Part shown: positions 33,301-44,904 of the stretch, in pieces
Position numbering within the stretch: position 1 is the stretch's first letter
Layout: the number at the start of each line of letters is the position of its first letter
DNA from: Aptenodytes patagonicus
Lineage: Eukaryota > Chordata > Aves > Sphenisciformes > Spheniscidae
DNA length: 64,000 bases
Assembly (NCBI RefSeq): GCF_965638725.1
Contig: NC_134974.1
Location: 868,001-932,000, forward strand
Direction: 5' to 3'
Made by a program: the position numbers and the translations under genes
The notes under the pieces: model-generated
The model's database searches: none
What the model was told of the DNA's origin: nothing
Seen by the model: the letters and a program-made list of their open reading frames with translations, nothing else

Positions 33301-36139
33301 TGCTGGGCACACGCGGACCACCTGGCCAGCACATGGGCCTTGGGCTTGACATGTCTGACTTACTGCGGATGCACCAGGCAGCCGATCGGAGCACATGCGG
33401 GAAATCTGCCCCACTGGCATCGCAGCAGAGGACGGTGCGATGCCCAAAGAGCTGATCCGCACGTGTGCTAGCGCAGTTATGCCAGGATTTCTAGGCTGAT
33501 GTAGATTCAGAAATACCAGACAAGTGGCCAAAACCCTAACATGCCCCCGGACAAAATTTAGAAGAAGACATGTCCAAGGAAACATATTGTAATCCTGACA
33601 CTCTATAAATTGAAAACAGGAATTATCTGCTTGCAGAAGATGGGATTCCAATGGGAAGAAAAAGTATTCCTTGGAAAATGAACTACACGTATAAGCAGCA
33701 GGAATAAGGGGAGAGTGTGACCCTGAAACTGAAACCCCCTTTCAGTCCCAGACCTAAAATCATCCAGATTTCAAGTTGAAGGAATTTCTTCAACAACCTC
33801 AGGGCAGTTTTTCCCAAAAAACTCATGACCAGAAGTCCAAAACCTCCACACTTACAATCACGATCAAGTCTGCAAATCGCTCAGCACCAGCAGTCCCACG
33901 GCCAGATTGTCCCTGTAGCTTAGCACTCCATCTGCAGCCAATATGGTGAGCTCTTAATAAAATTGAGGGGTTTTTAAATCTGGTCTCCTGGGCCTGATCC
34001 CATGGACCTGGACTCACCAAAACCAATGGACTTCAAGGAGCTTTGGATCAAAGCTTTGCGGTAATTTACTTATCTCATAGAAGAGCTTAATTAACAAATG
34101 TTTGCAAAGCACTTCAGGATCCCTGCATGGAGAGCAAGATACCTCTTGCTATCGGTCCCGTCTACAAAGCAAAGAGGTTTAAAATCAATGCGCAGCAAAT
34201 GAATTATAAGGACAGTTGCAGCCACAGATGGGGCTGCAGTGACGTACCCTTGGGTGGATCGGCCGCCACGGAGGGCAGATTAATTCCTGAACCTCGTGCC
34301 ACAGGAAATGGCCAGCACATGGAGCTGCCGGCTGAGACTGCGGGCTCAAAGCTCCATGTTCCCGCAGGGTGTGAGGGATTCCTTCCAACTTTCGAGTGTT
34401 TGGGATACTCCTGTTTCGCATGTGGCTGAGCAGTTATTGAAATGAAACGAGCTGCCCAGGGATGGGGAGATGATGTCTCGGAGCTCTCGTGGTGATGTTA
34501 CCCCACCTCCAGTCTCACATGAAATGAAAATGAAGAAAAGCATAAAAAAGGTGTCCTGGTCACAAGCAGTGTTTTTGCCGCCCTGCTGCCCATACCCCCC
34601 TTGGCTTTTCACAGCAGTTTGCAGGAATGGGGATGCTCACCCAGCATGAAAGCTTTTCTAGCAGCTCCCATCTTTCAAATACCTCTTTCCCCTGGACTCA
34701 GGTACTTTCAGGGGGAAGAGGGATGCAGCACCAGGAAGTGCCAAACTTTGCTTTGCATTGATGACACAAATTAACCTAGAAAGTTTCTTTCCTGTGTTTG
34801 CTCTTGATGATGAATGTGAGTTACTGTTTTGCCTAAGGACAGTCTGCTGGCACCACCTCAGTCAATGTCAGCTTTATTCCTGCCTTCGACAGGGCTTTCT
34901 ATTACAAGCCGTGGTGCCCGGACTCCCCTCCCCGATGGCTCTGGCATCGACAGCAGTTGCAGTTTGCAGTTTCTCCCTTTTCTTTGATCATTCTGCAATC
35001 TATTGCCTAGGAAAGGGGTGAGGAGCATGTGACGCTGCTATACGATCCCAACCTCTCTGCTTGGCCAAGTCTTCCATCGTCCCTGGTTTTAATTAATACT
35101 TTTTTTCCCTGACAGCAATTCAGGCATGTGGATTTTAAAACATTTGGAAATACCAACTTTTTAACTAGAAACACTGTGTTTCTGCCAAAACCTTGGTAGG
35201 GACGTTTGCAGAGTGGATGTAGCTGTGCACAGTCTATACCCACAGCGAATTACTCAGCTTGCAATCCAACAACACTACCTGGAACCAAAAAATAACCTTT
35301 TACTCCCACGTCCAGGAAGCTGCAAACATTCAAGCCTCCGACAGTCCCGTGATATGAGCCCCAGTGATCTATTCCAGCTCATCGAGTCAATTCAAGCCAC
35401 CTGGCAGCGCTAACTTTAACCTGAATTACTATTGAAATACAGCTTCCCCAGAGGGCAACAACGCCAGACGGTAGGTAAGATCATTCCTAAGCAGTTGCTA
35501 TCACCGTGAGGAGGATCAAAGTCTTGGTTGGAGCCCGGCTACGCCCCCGAAATATTGTATGAACTGAGAAATGTTGCTATCAGGGACCCATCAGGATTAG
35601 TCATTGCCTGTGTTGCCAATTCTGGCAATTTTTCTATGAGCATTCATGTTTGCCTGAAATTCCCAGCTCCATGAGTCATGTGAATATGTGCGAGTAGGAA
35701 TTTTCGTTTTCTAAAGTAAGTTTCTAGACCTTGTGGCTGTGCAGAAAAGTGAGGTGATGTAACTCAAGTGAAATCTAAAAGCCCCGGGAGAAGGCAAATG
35801 AAAAGAAACCCCATATTCATTATTTTTGTGGAGTCACGCAAAGTTTTTAGTTAGTTTTATGATTTCTGGGCCTGGCTTGTGCTGTTTGAAAGCTTAGAGC
35901 TGGAGCTGTACAGTTCTTTTTTTTTTCTTTTTTTTTTTTTCCTTTCACTTTATGATTTCAAGGGGCACTTTCTCCTCCTGAAAGCTCCAGGACAGAACTT
36001 AAAATGGAGGTTGGAAGCAAAACCATGTCCCTAAAACGACATGATACCTACAGAGCAGGCATCTTTATTGGCTTCATGAATGAGATCAAACTTCGCCAGA
36101 TGAAAATGTTGCTCTATAATTTACAGGACAAAATACAAC

Positions 36140-36570
36140 AGTCCCCAACCACACCACAACATACTGTATGTACATGTGGTTATGTGCATGGATGCACGCA
36201 TGAATACACACCCACATTATGAACACACCTGCATATAGACATATGTACACACAAAATACTTCATATAAAAACACATTTGCAGTTTATGTACATATTTCAA
36301 GTAAACGCTCACCACTTGCACGCTCGCTTTATGTGTTTGCATTTTGCACACACACGCCCATAACACACATGCTTACACGGCTACAGACAATCTTTTTACG
36401 TGGTTTTAAGAGTGTGAGCCATCTTCAGCATGTGCGTGAAGAGTAACAGGCAGCGTGTATGTGAACATCCACATTTTTTGTCTGTAATAACCTCCATGTG
36501 GCACACAGGACTGAGTGTGTCCGTATTAAACAAACACTCCATGTGATGCGTGTGTATGTGCACATAGAGC
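36140..36570. repeat. Degenerate CA/TG alternating tract
   Basis: Roughly 430 bases are dominated by ACA/CAC/TGT/ATG alternation (for example TGTATGTACATGTGG, ACACACCCACATTATG, GCACACACACGCCC) without a clean unit. It looks like a decayed CA/TA microsatellite and is a candidate for Z-DNA-forming sequence upstream of MEX3A. Confidence 0.6.
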
Positions 36571-38127
36571 CACTATCCATCATATCACAATACAGATGCC
36601 ACCTCTTAGACGAAGGAAAACATCCCAAACTGCCAGACTTTCACAAATCCCATTACCACGCAAAGGTTAAAAACAAAATATGAGTAATTCAAGACACTGT
36701 TCTACAATCATGACCAAAATGAGCCACATGAAATGCAACAGCGTGAGGTGGGTTCTTCTGTTCTTAGCAAGACTTTTTTCTTTTATCTTTTTTTTCTGAA
36801 CACTCACAGCACAAACACCAAAACCTCTAACCCCACAGCAGCTCTGCTCCAGGTCCTGCAGCAGCGGGAACCTGCCACCACCAGCCCTGCCGGCCGGTGT
36901 CCCAGCATCTCCCTGACTTTGTGCTACGGATCAGGAAACCTCGATGCCAAAACAAAACGAAAGCAAAATTCCCATTCCCAAAGTGCCTGGGCAAACTTGC
37001 AGGGAAAGCTATAGCAACACCTTACCGTCTGAGTCAGTGGATGAGACATTTCCTTGTGCTGGGTGCCCCATCTGCTTAGTTCATCTGCAAGCTGAGATCT
37101 TCTGCTTGTAGACCCAGAAAGGGGCGGAGGGGGGGAGAGAGAGAAACCTTGCTGCAAGGATCTGAGAGCCGGAGAGAGGAAATCATACAAAATACAGCGG
37201 GGGGTAGAAAATTCCTGCCTCGGTGACAAGGCATCAGTGCCACCATCCCCCCGCTCCGTCCCCAGCCAGAGCCGCAGACGTCGCCTCTGCCAGAGCTGCA
37301 GTGCAATGTGGCTCGATGGGAGCCTCGCATCTTTCTGCATTGTCTCTCTCCAGTGTAAGCTCATGCAATCTCATTTCATGGGAGAGACATCTGGTTTGAT
37401 TCAAAGGGAAGAAAGGGGAAGAGGGGAGAAACTCACACACACAGAGCCCAGCCTTGCTGGCGGGGAGCTGGAAAGCTATTTTCAATGCTTCCCTCTGAGC
37501 TAAATCGCTCATTTCAATGAGAAAAGCTAGCCGAGGGAGCAGGGCTGTCCCATGGCTCTCCCCCAGCATCTCCAGTTTGCAGAGGGGGCTTTGCTGGGGC
37601 AGAGGGCCAAGGGCGGGGAGGCCAAGCCCCAGCAGCCCCGCCAAGCCTCACTGCTCCTGCACCTGGAGCCACGGCAAGGCCTTGGGGTGCTGGGGGGTTC
37701 CCCCTTCTCCTCTCTTTCCATGATTCCCGGTGCTGCTGGATGCATGGTTGCGGCCCTCAAATGCTTGTGATTTTGGTTGGGGGTCTTCCCATCACAAGAC
37801 TGAAGCCCCCATGTTTGGGGGGGACCCGGCACCTCTTTGAAGGCCGATGTCCCCTTTTGCATGAGGATGAAGCCAGTGAGCTATCTGTACGTGGGCGGTG
37901 GGCTCATCCCTTCAGGACCTGCCCCATCACACCCAGCCCTCTTCTCTCCACCACTCACCCCACTGACTCTGGTGCCACTGCCAGCCTATGGCCCAAGTAG
38001 TTCCACCTTGAGGTGCCCCTGCCTAGCCACTGCTTCTCCCAAAGATCCCCGCTATCCCAGTGGATCTCTAGGCTCCCAACCCTTGACCTCTCCACAGCAC
38101 CCCTCCCGGGTGGGCAGTGGCAGGTCC

Positions 38128-39045
38128 CCACACAGACCCTCTTTGATGGGGTGCGTATTGACAGGTCCCCATGCAGACCCCCTCCCCCCGTGACCCCTCT
38201 GTGCTGGGGTGCACATAGCGGGTCCCCACGCAGACCCCTTCCACCCATGGCTCCTCTGTGCCAGAGTGCATGCTGTTAGGTCCCCACGTACTCCTCCTCC
38301 ATTTGTGGCCCCTCCATACCCAGGGTGTACATGGTGGGTCCCCACGCAGCCCCCTCCACCCATGGCACAGCAGGTCTCCACGCAGCCCCCTCCACTCATT
38401 GCATGGCAGGTCCCCACGCAGCCCCCTCCACCCATACTGGGGTGCACATGGTGGGTCCCCATGCAGACCCCTTCCACCCATGGCTCCTCTGTGCCAGAGT
38501 GTACGCTGTTGGGTCCCCACGCACTCCTCCTCCACTTGTGGCCCCTCCATGCCTGGGCTGTGCACAGCGAGTACCCACGCAGCCCCCTCCACTCATGGCA
38601 CAGCAGGTCCCCACGCAGCCCCCTTCACCCAGTGCACAGTGGGTCCCCCCGCAGCCCCCTCCACTCATGGCACAGCAGGTCCCCACGCAGCCCCCTTCAC
38701 CCAGTGCACAGCGGGTCCCCCCGCAGCCCCCTCCACTCATGGCACAGCAGGTCCCCACGCAGCCCCCTTCACCCAGTGCACAGCGGGTCCCCCCGCAGCC
38801 CCCTCCACTCATGGCACAGCAGGTCCCCACGCAGCCCCCTTCACCCAGTGCACAGCGGGTCCCCCCGCAGCCCCCTCCACTCATGGCACAGCAGGTCCCC
38901 ACGCAGCCCCCTTCACCCAGTGCACAGCGGGTCCCCCCGCAGCCCCCTCCACTCATGGCACAGCAGGTCCCCACGCAGCCCCCTTCACCCAGTGCACAGC
39001 GGGTCCCCCCGCAGCCCCCTCCGCCCGTGGCACGGCGGGTCCCCC
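38128..39045. repeat. GC-rich minisatellite, 36/72-bp units, upstream of MEX3A
   Basis: The right part (about 38570-39030) is an almost perfect tandem of 72-bp units; the anchor ACTCATGGCA recurs at 38591, 38663, 38735, 38807, 38879 and 38951. Each unit is two similar 36-bp halves beginning GTCCCC(A/C)CGCAGCCCCCT. The left part (about 38128-38570) is a more diverged version with a higher-order duplication of roughly 233 bp (anchor CTCCTCT at 38251 and 38484). Because 36 is a multiple of three and stops are absent, several frames on both strands are open for hundreds of codons; these are repeat artefacts. The array ends about 475 bases before the MEX3A start codon. Confidence 0.95.
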
Positions 39046-39354
39046 CGCGCCCCGCGGGCCGCCGCCGGCGCGCCGGAGGGGGTGTGCGCGGCGGCCGGGG
39101 ACTACATCCCCCAGCAGGCCGCGGGCCGGGGCAGCCTCCCGCTGCGCCCAGCCGCCTTCAAACAAAAGAGTTTTCCCCCCGCGGGGCTCCGCGCCGCCCC
39201 GCGCCCCGCCGGCCCTCCGCACACCCCGCCGGCGGCTGGGAGCCGGGGGCGGAGGCGGCGGCGGGGGGACCCCGGCGGGCTGGAAGTGCCTGGGCGAGGG
39301 AGCTCGGGTTACAGAGAGAAAGGGGCTTGGCCAGGCAGAGGGGAGGTGGGCGGA

Positions 39355-39510
39355 GGGTCCTTTTCTCTGTCTGTTTCTCTCCCTCTGCCTTTTTTTTTTT
39401 CCCTTCTCCCTCCCGAGCTCTTTGTGTCCCCCCCCCCCACTCCCCTCCTCTCGCTCTCACACCCCCCCCTCCCCAACCAACCACCACCACCCAACCCCCT
39501 CTCAAGTCTT
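39355..39510 (+). other. MEX3A: Polypyrimidine tract in MEX3A 5' UTR region
   Basis: About 150 bases directly before the MEX3A start codon are nearly all C and T on the sense strand, with T11-12 and C10-12 runs. If transcribed, this is a pyrimidine-rich leader likely to bind PTB or PCBP proteins; as DNA it can form triplex structures. Role is inference. Confidence 0.7.
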
Positions 39511-39518
39511 TGTTAGCC

Positions 39519-39984
39519 ATGCCTAGCCTGGTAGTACCAGGGATAATGGAAAGGAACGGGGGTTTCGGCGATTTAGGCTGTTTCGGTGGGAGCGGCAAAG
39601 ACAGAGCGCTGCTGGAGGATGACCGGGCGCTGCAGCTCGCCCTGGACCAGCTCTGCCTGCTGGGGCTAGGCGAGCCTTCCTCCTCCTCCTCCTCCTCCGC
39701 CGTGGTGCTGGTGGAGGACAGCAACAACAACAACAATAACCCGCCGCCGCCGCAGCAGCCCCCGCCGCCGCCGCCGCCGCCGCCGCAGCAGCAGCCGCCG
39801 CCGCCGCCGCCGCCGCCACCGCCGGCCCCGAAGGGCTCGTCGGCGCCCAGCGCCGGGGCGGCGGAGCCCAAGTTGTGCGCGCTGTACAAGGAGGCCGAGC
39901 TGCGGCTCAAGAGCAGCTCCAACACCACCGAGTGCGTCCCGGTGCCCAGCTCCGAGCACGTGGCCGAGATCGTGGGCCGGCAAG
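39519..39984 (+). CDS. MEX3A: MEX3A coding exon 1: N-terminus and start of KH1
   Basis: MEX3A is an RNA-binding protein and putative RING E3 ligase of the MEX-3 family, shuttling between nucleus and cytoplasm. This exon encodes residues 1-155 plus one base. It starts MPSLVVPGIMERNGGFG, nearly identical to human MEX3A, with Kozak GCCATGC. Residues 40-50 (LALDQLCLLGL) fit a leucine-rich export signal. Residues 54-104 are low complexity: a Ser run, an Asn run, and Pro/Gln runs encoded by CCG/CAG repeats, longer and different from human. KH1 begins at about 138 (ECVPVPSSEHVAEIVGRQ). The exon ends CAAG|GTGAGC, so the intron splits the GRQG (GXXG) RNA-contact loop of KH1 at residue 156. The frame is open upstream through the minisatellite, but family comparison fixes the start at 39519. 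Confidence 0.97.
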
Positions 39985-40468
39985 GTGAGCGCCGGGACGC
40001 GGGTCCCCGCCCGGCCGCCGGTCCCCCCCCGCCCGGCCGGGCCCCTTCCTCGGGAAACTTCCCCCGCCGCCCGCGGCATCCCCGCGGCCGGGAGGGCTGG
40101 GGACCGCCCCGCCGGGGGGCCCCGCCAACTTCCCCCGCGGCTCGCCCCTCGCCGCTCCCTGCCTCCCATTGTTCGGGGCCGGGGCCGGGCGGGCACCCGC
40201 GCCCCGGCCGGCTCAGCCCTGCCGGGGACAAAGCGGAGCGGACAGCCCGCCTCCCCCCCGGGCGGAGCGGGACTCCCGGGGCCGCGGACGGGTCGCTGCT
40301 CTTCTGGCAGGGGGGTTTTTTGGGAGGGTGGGGGGAAATCTATAGGAATGCCTGCGTGGGCTTGTCCGGCTGTCTGCGCCGGAGCCCCAAGCCCGTCGCT
40401 CCTCCGGTTCTGCGAAAGAGCTGTTCCTGAACCGCTCTCTCCGCCCTCCTCCTTTTTAAAAAAAAAAA

Positions 40469-40488
40469 AATAAAAAAATAAAAATAAA
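40469..40488 (+). terminator. MEX3A: Candidate intronic poly(A) signal cluster in MEX3A
   Basis: Three AATAAA hexamers (40469-40474, 40477-40482, 40483-40488) lie in an A-rich run followed by a G-rich stretch. They start 39 bases after the first in-frame stop (40428-40430) met if exon 1 is not spliced. Use would give a 303-residue protein with 155 normal residues and a Pro/Arg/Gly-rich tail, lacking a complete KH1, KH2 and RING. The A-rich context may also produce these hexamers by chance. Confidence 0.35.
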
Positions 40489-41688
40489 GCGGGGGGGAAG
40501 AAAGAAGAGAGCCGGGCTGGCTGCCGGCTGAGCCCGGCCCCAGCTCCCCGCGCCCCGGCCGGGCTCGGCGCGGTGGGGAGAAAAATCCCCTTTGTTGGGT
40601 TCGGCGGAGCGAGGGGGTGTGGTTGTGCGGGGCTCGCCGGGGCCGGGCGGGCGAGCTGCCGGGCCTAGCACGGGTCCAAACAACCGATTAATGGAAGTTG
40701 AACTCCTTCTGCAACCATGTGACTGGCAGGGACCCTGGAGCGGGCACCCGAGCGTCCCGCGTGGGCCCCACGCACGCCTCTGCCACCCGGCCCCACCGCT
40801 GACCACGCTCCGCGACAGTGATGCTTTTGTTCTCCTTACGGCTCTGTTCGGAGCGAGGTGGAATGGAGGAGGGCTTTAAAAAAAAAAAAAAATTATATAT
40901 ATATATATACATACACCACACCCACTCTTAAGTCACCCCTCGCCCACCCCCACCGCTCCGGGCTCCCGAGTGTGCGTGTGGGGGCGAGGTGCGCTGCGGA
41001 GAGGGCAGCTCAGCCGAGCCGCCCGTTGGCATTGCGGGAGCCGTTGCAGGGCTAAAACATGGGGCTGGCGAGAGAAGTTTTATGTCGCTTACAGGGGAAA
41101 AAAAATAATAATAGTGTGGCTAAGTGGGATTTTTTTTTTTTTTTTTTTCGTTCTCTTAAGCAAGTAACTTGATGCTCTGGAAGTGTGACGGGCAGAGACT
41201 GCGGCTCCAAATCCAGATGCTTCCTCTTGGGTTGGGAATTGAAATCGCCCAAGCAGGGGGTCTGCAGTTTGACGTGGGGGGGTGGCTCCTCGGGGCCAGT
41301 GCTCCCAGAAGGGCATGTGCAGAGGCTGAGGTGGGCAAGGGGAAGCCACGGGGAGAGGGATGCAAATGGCTAATGGCTGTGCATCGTTACGCTGGAGCAT
41401 GTTATGGGAACAATGGGGCGTCTGGTGGCTCAGCTCTCTCCCACCAGCGAAGCTCGGGAGCACGCTAGAGGCCGGTCCCCATGCTGGGATGGAGAGCGGG
41501 TAGGAGTGCATGGGGGTGCTGTCCTCCCCCGAAACTCAGGGAAACTCAGAGCGTCCGCAGTGGAGGGAATGGCTCTTGGTCTGGCTTCCCCCCACCCCCG
41601 CCACGCTGGGATCGCGGCCTCTGGGCTGGGGAGATGGGAAAACAGGGGCTGGAGACGGGGGTGAAGGTATGGCTGAGAAGGTCCCCCC

Positions 41689-41802
41689 GGGCCTGATCCT
41701 CCCCGTGATGCTTTTACACTGCCGTGAGCTGAGCGCAGTCAGAAATGGCGGGGCTTTGCACCAACTGCACTGGTGGGTGCAAGGCCGTGGAGAATCAGGC
41801 CC
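41689..41802. repeat. Ancient short palindromic repeat (MITE-like)
   Basis: The ends GGGCCTGATCCT (41689-41700) and AGAATCAGGCCC (41791-41802) are inverted repeats with 11 of 12 matches; the interior has TTTACACTG and GCACTGGTG blocks. I recognise the style as a short, palindromic, very old repeat family found widely in reptile and bird DNA, with GGGCCAGATCCT-like ends. I cannot name the family or prove a target duplication. Confidence 0.6.
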
Positions 41803-44800
41803 CCTTTGTCTAATAAAAGTTAGAAAAGAGAGAGGATTCGGCAGGCGGAATCGAAGGGAAACATTAGACGATGCGGGAGGTGCCCGGGCTGTTTTCTTCC
41901 TGGATCTCACTGCTGCCCCAAACTCCCGAGAAGGGGGTGTGTTTCGATGCGTTCGGTACGCAGCGGCATGTCCGCTGTGGCCGGAGTGATGGAGAGGAAC
42001 GTGGAGACCTGGATTTTTTCCACCATTTTTAGTGTGTGTGTGTGTGAGGGCTTTCCCACATCTGAGAAAACTGGGAAATGTCAGTGGGCCAGAGCCCTGG
42101 CGAGGCGGACTCGGCAGTGCTCCATCAGTTAGTGGGTCAGACAGTGTAAGCTGTGCCCCTTTATAGAGGCGGGTGGGCCAGATCCTGTGCTGGTAGAAAC
42201 CAAGATTGCTTCAGCAGAGTCCCCGCAGCCACAGCTCTTACTCCAGCAGAGATTGCGGCCCAAGCTTATTTTTAAAGGCCTATAGGAATGTCTCCTGGGT
42301 CTTGTTTTTGTGTGGAAGGCCGGATTACGAGGGTCTGCTCTCAGATGGAGCTGGGTGCAGGGCACCCTAGGGGACCAAATCCTGCGCTCTCATGGATGCC
42401 TGACCAGGAATCCCGGGGGGAACCCAGAAACCGCAGATTGTCATCCCCTTGGTAATACTGCTCATGGGGCTGATGGTTTTCTAAGGAAGTGAGTGTTTTA
42501 TGGGTACTTGTGAATAGGGTGATGAACATCTTGGAAAAGAGGGGGAGAAAAGTAATAGTGAAATAAAAATTATTTCAGGGCTTTAATTGGTAACAGGGTT
42601 GAGCTTTTTCTTTAACTTAGTATTTTCTGATCTGACGAACCACGCTGTTCCTTCATATTATTTTAAAATAATATCTACCATCTTTGAAAGTGTACCTTAC
42701 TGACGTGTACGTATGTAAAAGGCCTGGATCTGCGCATGGGGGCCCTTTTACATGCGTCTGGCAATGGGTTCCACCTGCCGTAAGACTGCCCTTTACTTTG
42801 CCGAAAGAGTGTAAAGGCACTTGAGTATAAACAAGGCTCAAGCCCCATATATTTTTATTGGAATGTTTGTAAGTGTGATTTGCGAAGAGATTTAATTGTG
42901 GCGGAGGGGGTTGCTCCACTTCGAATGAGAGATGCTGCAGGAGCTAAACCTGTGCTTGGCGGCTCCCTGCTTTTTCCGGGAACTGTTAGTGTGCCCTCGT
43001 GGAGCCAATCGCGTGCTGGAAACCTCGCTCGAGTTTGCGGTGGTGCCGGTTTGTGCGCTGAATTCGAGCAGCGCTTCTTCAGTGGCGCGACCGCTAGCCG
43101 GGTGGGATGGGGGACTCACTGGGACGAGATCGTGGACTGCTGAAAGAGGGGGACTTTGTGGGAATTGGCCGGACAGGCGCTGAGAGCTGCTCCTCCACTG
43201 TGATGCCTCAGGGTCCGCGGTGGAGAGCTGGGTGGCTGGTGGGATGTGCCAAGGACTGCTTTGCAAATTGGAGTGAAGGAGAGAAAACTGGAAAAGGAAG
43301 GATGAGGGGACAATCCCTTTGACTGATGTTTATGACCTCTTCCACTCTGCCCCTGGCCATGGTTGGCAATGACTTCCCTTCCGTGGCTGGAAGTAGAGCC
43401 ATGACCTCCATGCATGCCCTCCTGTTGCTGCTAGGGTGTAGAGCAGGGATGTCTCTGCCTATGTTGTGGCTCCTGCAGATCGTTCCCCCCTTCCCTTGGT
43501 GTGTGACAATAGTGTGAACTCCAGCCCTGCTGCACTTGGGTGGCTGAACGTCCTGGCATGTGCCGTGGCATGCACGGTGCTCCCTGGTTCTGGAACCGGT
43601 CTGGGCCTGCGTGGTGCGTTGGGGTGCTTGGTGGCTCTTGTATTTTGCCTGCCAACTCTTGTTGTGGGCATCTTCTCTGCAACACCCTTTCCAGGACTGC
43701 ACGTGTTCTCAGAGCTACGCAGATAAATTTGCCAGGGTGTAAAGACAAAGCACTGAAGTGGTTTGCAGGTGATTTTTGAGGAGATGGTGGGGCACCAAGG
43801 GAGCTGCCAAGGAGAAGGTTCTTGCAACCCAAGGGTGTGGGTTGAGATGGGAGAGATGCTGGGAAGAGTGGAAAGTGTCTAAAGGTGTTGTGCTTTGGCT
43901 GTTCAGACTGTGAACTTAGAAAGGGGCAGAAATCCTCAGCCACCGAGATGTCCAGGCTCTTCCCTAGAAGTCACCCGAGGCAGGTGTAGATCAGACTGCT
44001 GAAGATGCGTATCTGACTTTTCTGCCAGTGTTAAATCTGCTCCCACTGGCAAACTGGGCTGCTGACAGTGGAGCCAGGGAAGAGGCTGCTGGACTCTAAG
44101 CGGGGCACACTTAAGGCTGGATCTTGTAGTTAGGGAGACATGGTCATGGTTCTTTGTGTGCCTGGTGTGTGCAGGCATGGGGAGAAGGTATTGGGTCAGT
44201 TTGGCTTCCTGCTGCGTGGAGCACAACGGTGCAAGCTGCCCGCTCTCAGCAGGTACCTTCCCTATACGAGTATATTTGCTTTCATCATCAATAGTAGCAT
44301 CCATTGTCACCAGTACCCAGAGACACCCTTTGATGAAGCATCTCCCAGCCTGCTCTAACTAGCCTGTTGTCAACAGGAATGAGATTATGTGAGAGAGAAG
44401 CTTAACATAAATTGCTCTTTCTTGGCAAGGTGAAGTCAAATAACAAGAGGCCCCACTAACCCCAGGTGATTGGGCTCTTTGTGTAGCTCCAAACATGCTC
44501 TAACACTCTCAGCATTTAAAAATAGTCCAAGGAAGCCTTTTTCATTGAGGAAGTCTGATGATTGCAGCTCCCCCACCCACCATGTGGAGGTGGATGTACA
44601 GCATCCGAGAAGCCGTGAGGGGGTCAGATCCTGTTGTCTGCTTGCTTCGCGTAAATCTTGGAGCTAAAGCCACCCGGTCTGGTGGGGCCTGAAAACCAAC
44701 CTCCTTACACTGCTCTAAGCAGCTTGAGATGGGCCTTAAAGGGAGAGAGAAATTGCAGTCGGTGTCAGATTGTTATAAAGTCTTAATGAGAATCCATCTG

Positions 44801-44904
44801 AATTTACACCAGGGAAAAGTGCAGAACGGGATCGACTTTGTGCGGTTTGAACTAGAGGTGGGAGGAGAAAATGGGTCTGGGAGAGAGACAAAGGGAATTT
44901 TCTA

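Larger units (their letters stand above)
25086..38127. other. Intergenic region between CR1 copy and MEX3A promoter
   Basis: I recognise no coding exon or RNA gene in this 13 kb. Its first part (25.1-32 kb) is GC-rich; 32-37 kb is AT-richer. Contents of note: GC/AT-mixed candidate conserved DNA at about 28050-28370, an X-box with AT-rich block (30324-30450), a 10-bp-arm hairpin (33272-33300), a T-rich tract (35916-35942), a CA/TG-rich alternating tract (36140-36570) and scattered pieces of ancient repeats. Open frames such as 26169-27074 minus look random. Confidence 0.6.
38990..40860 (+). promoter_or_regulatory. MEX3A: MEX3A CpG island and promoter region (approximate)
   Basis: CpG density rises sharply at about 39030 (GCGCCCCGCGGGCCGCCGCCGG region) and stays high through exon 1 and the first ~800 bases of intron 1. 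No TATA box is seen before the start codon. This fits a TATA-less CpG-island promoter; the start site probably lies between the end of the minisatellite and the pyrimidine tract, but it cannot be placed to the base. Confidence 0.75.

Noticed and set aside
38209..39516. Long open frames of 435 and 422 codons (plus strand) and 192 codons (minus, 38396-38974) in the minisatellite
   Set aside because: They are multi-frame products of a 36-bp stop-free tandem repeat; all encode the same repeat in different frames and none resembles a protein family.
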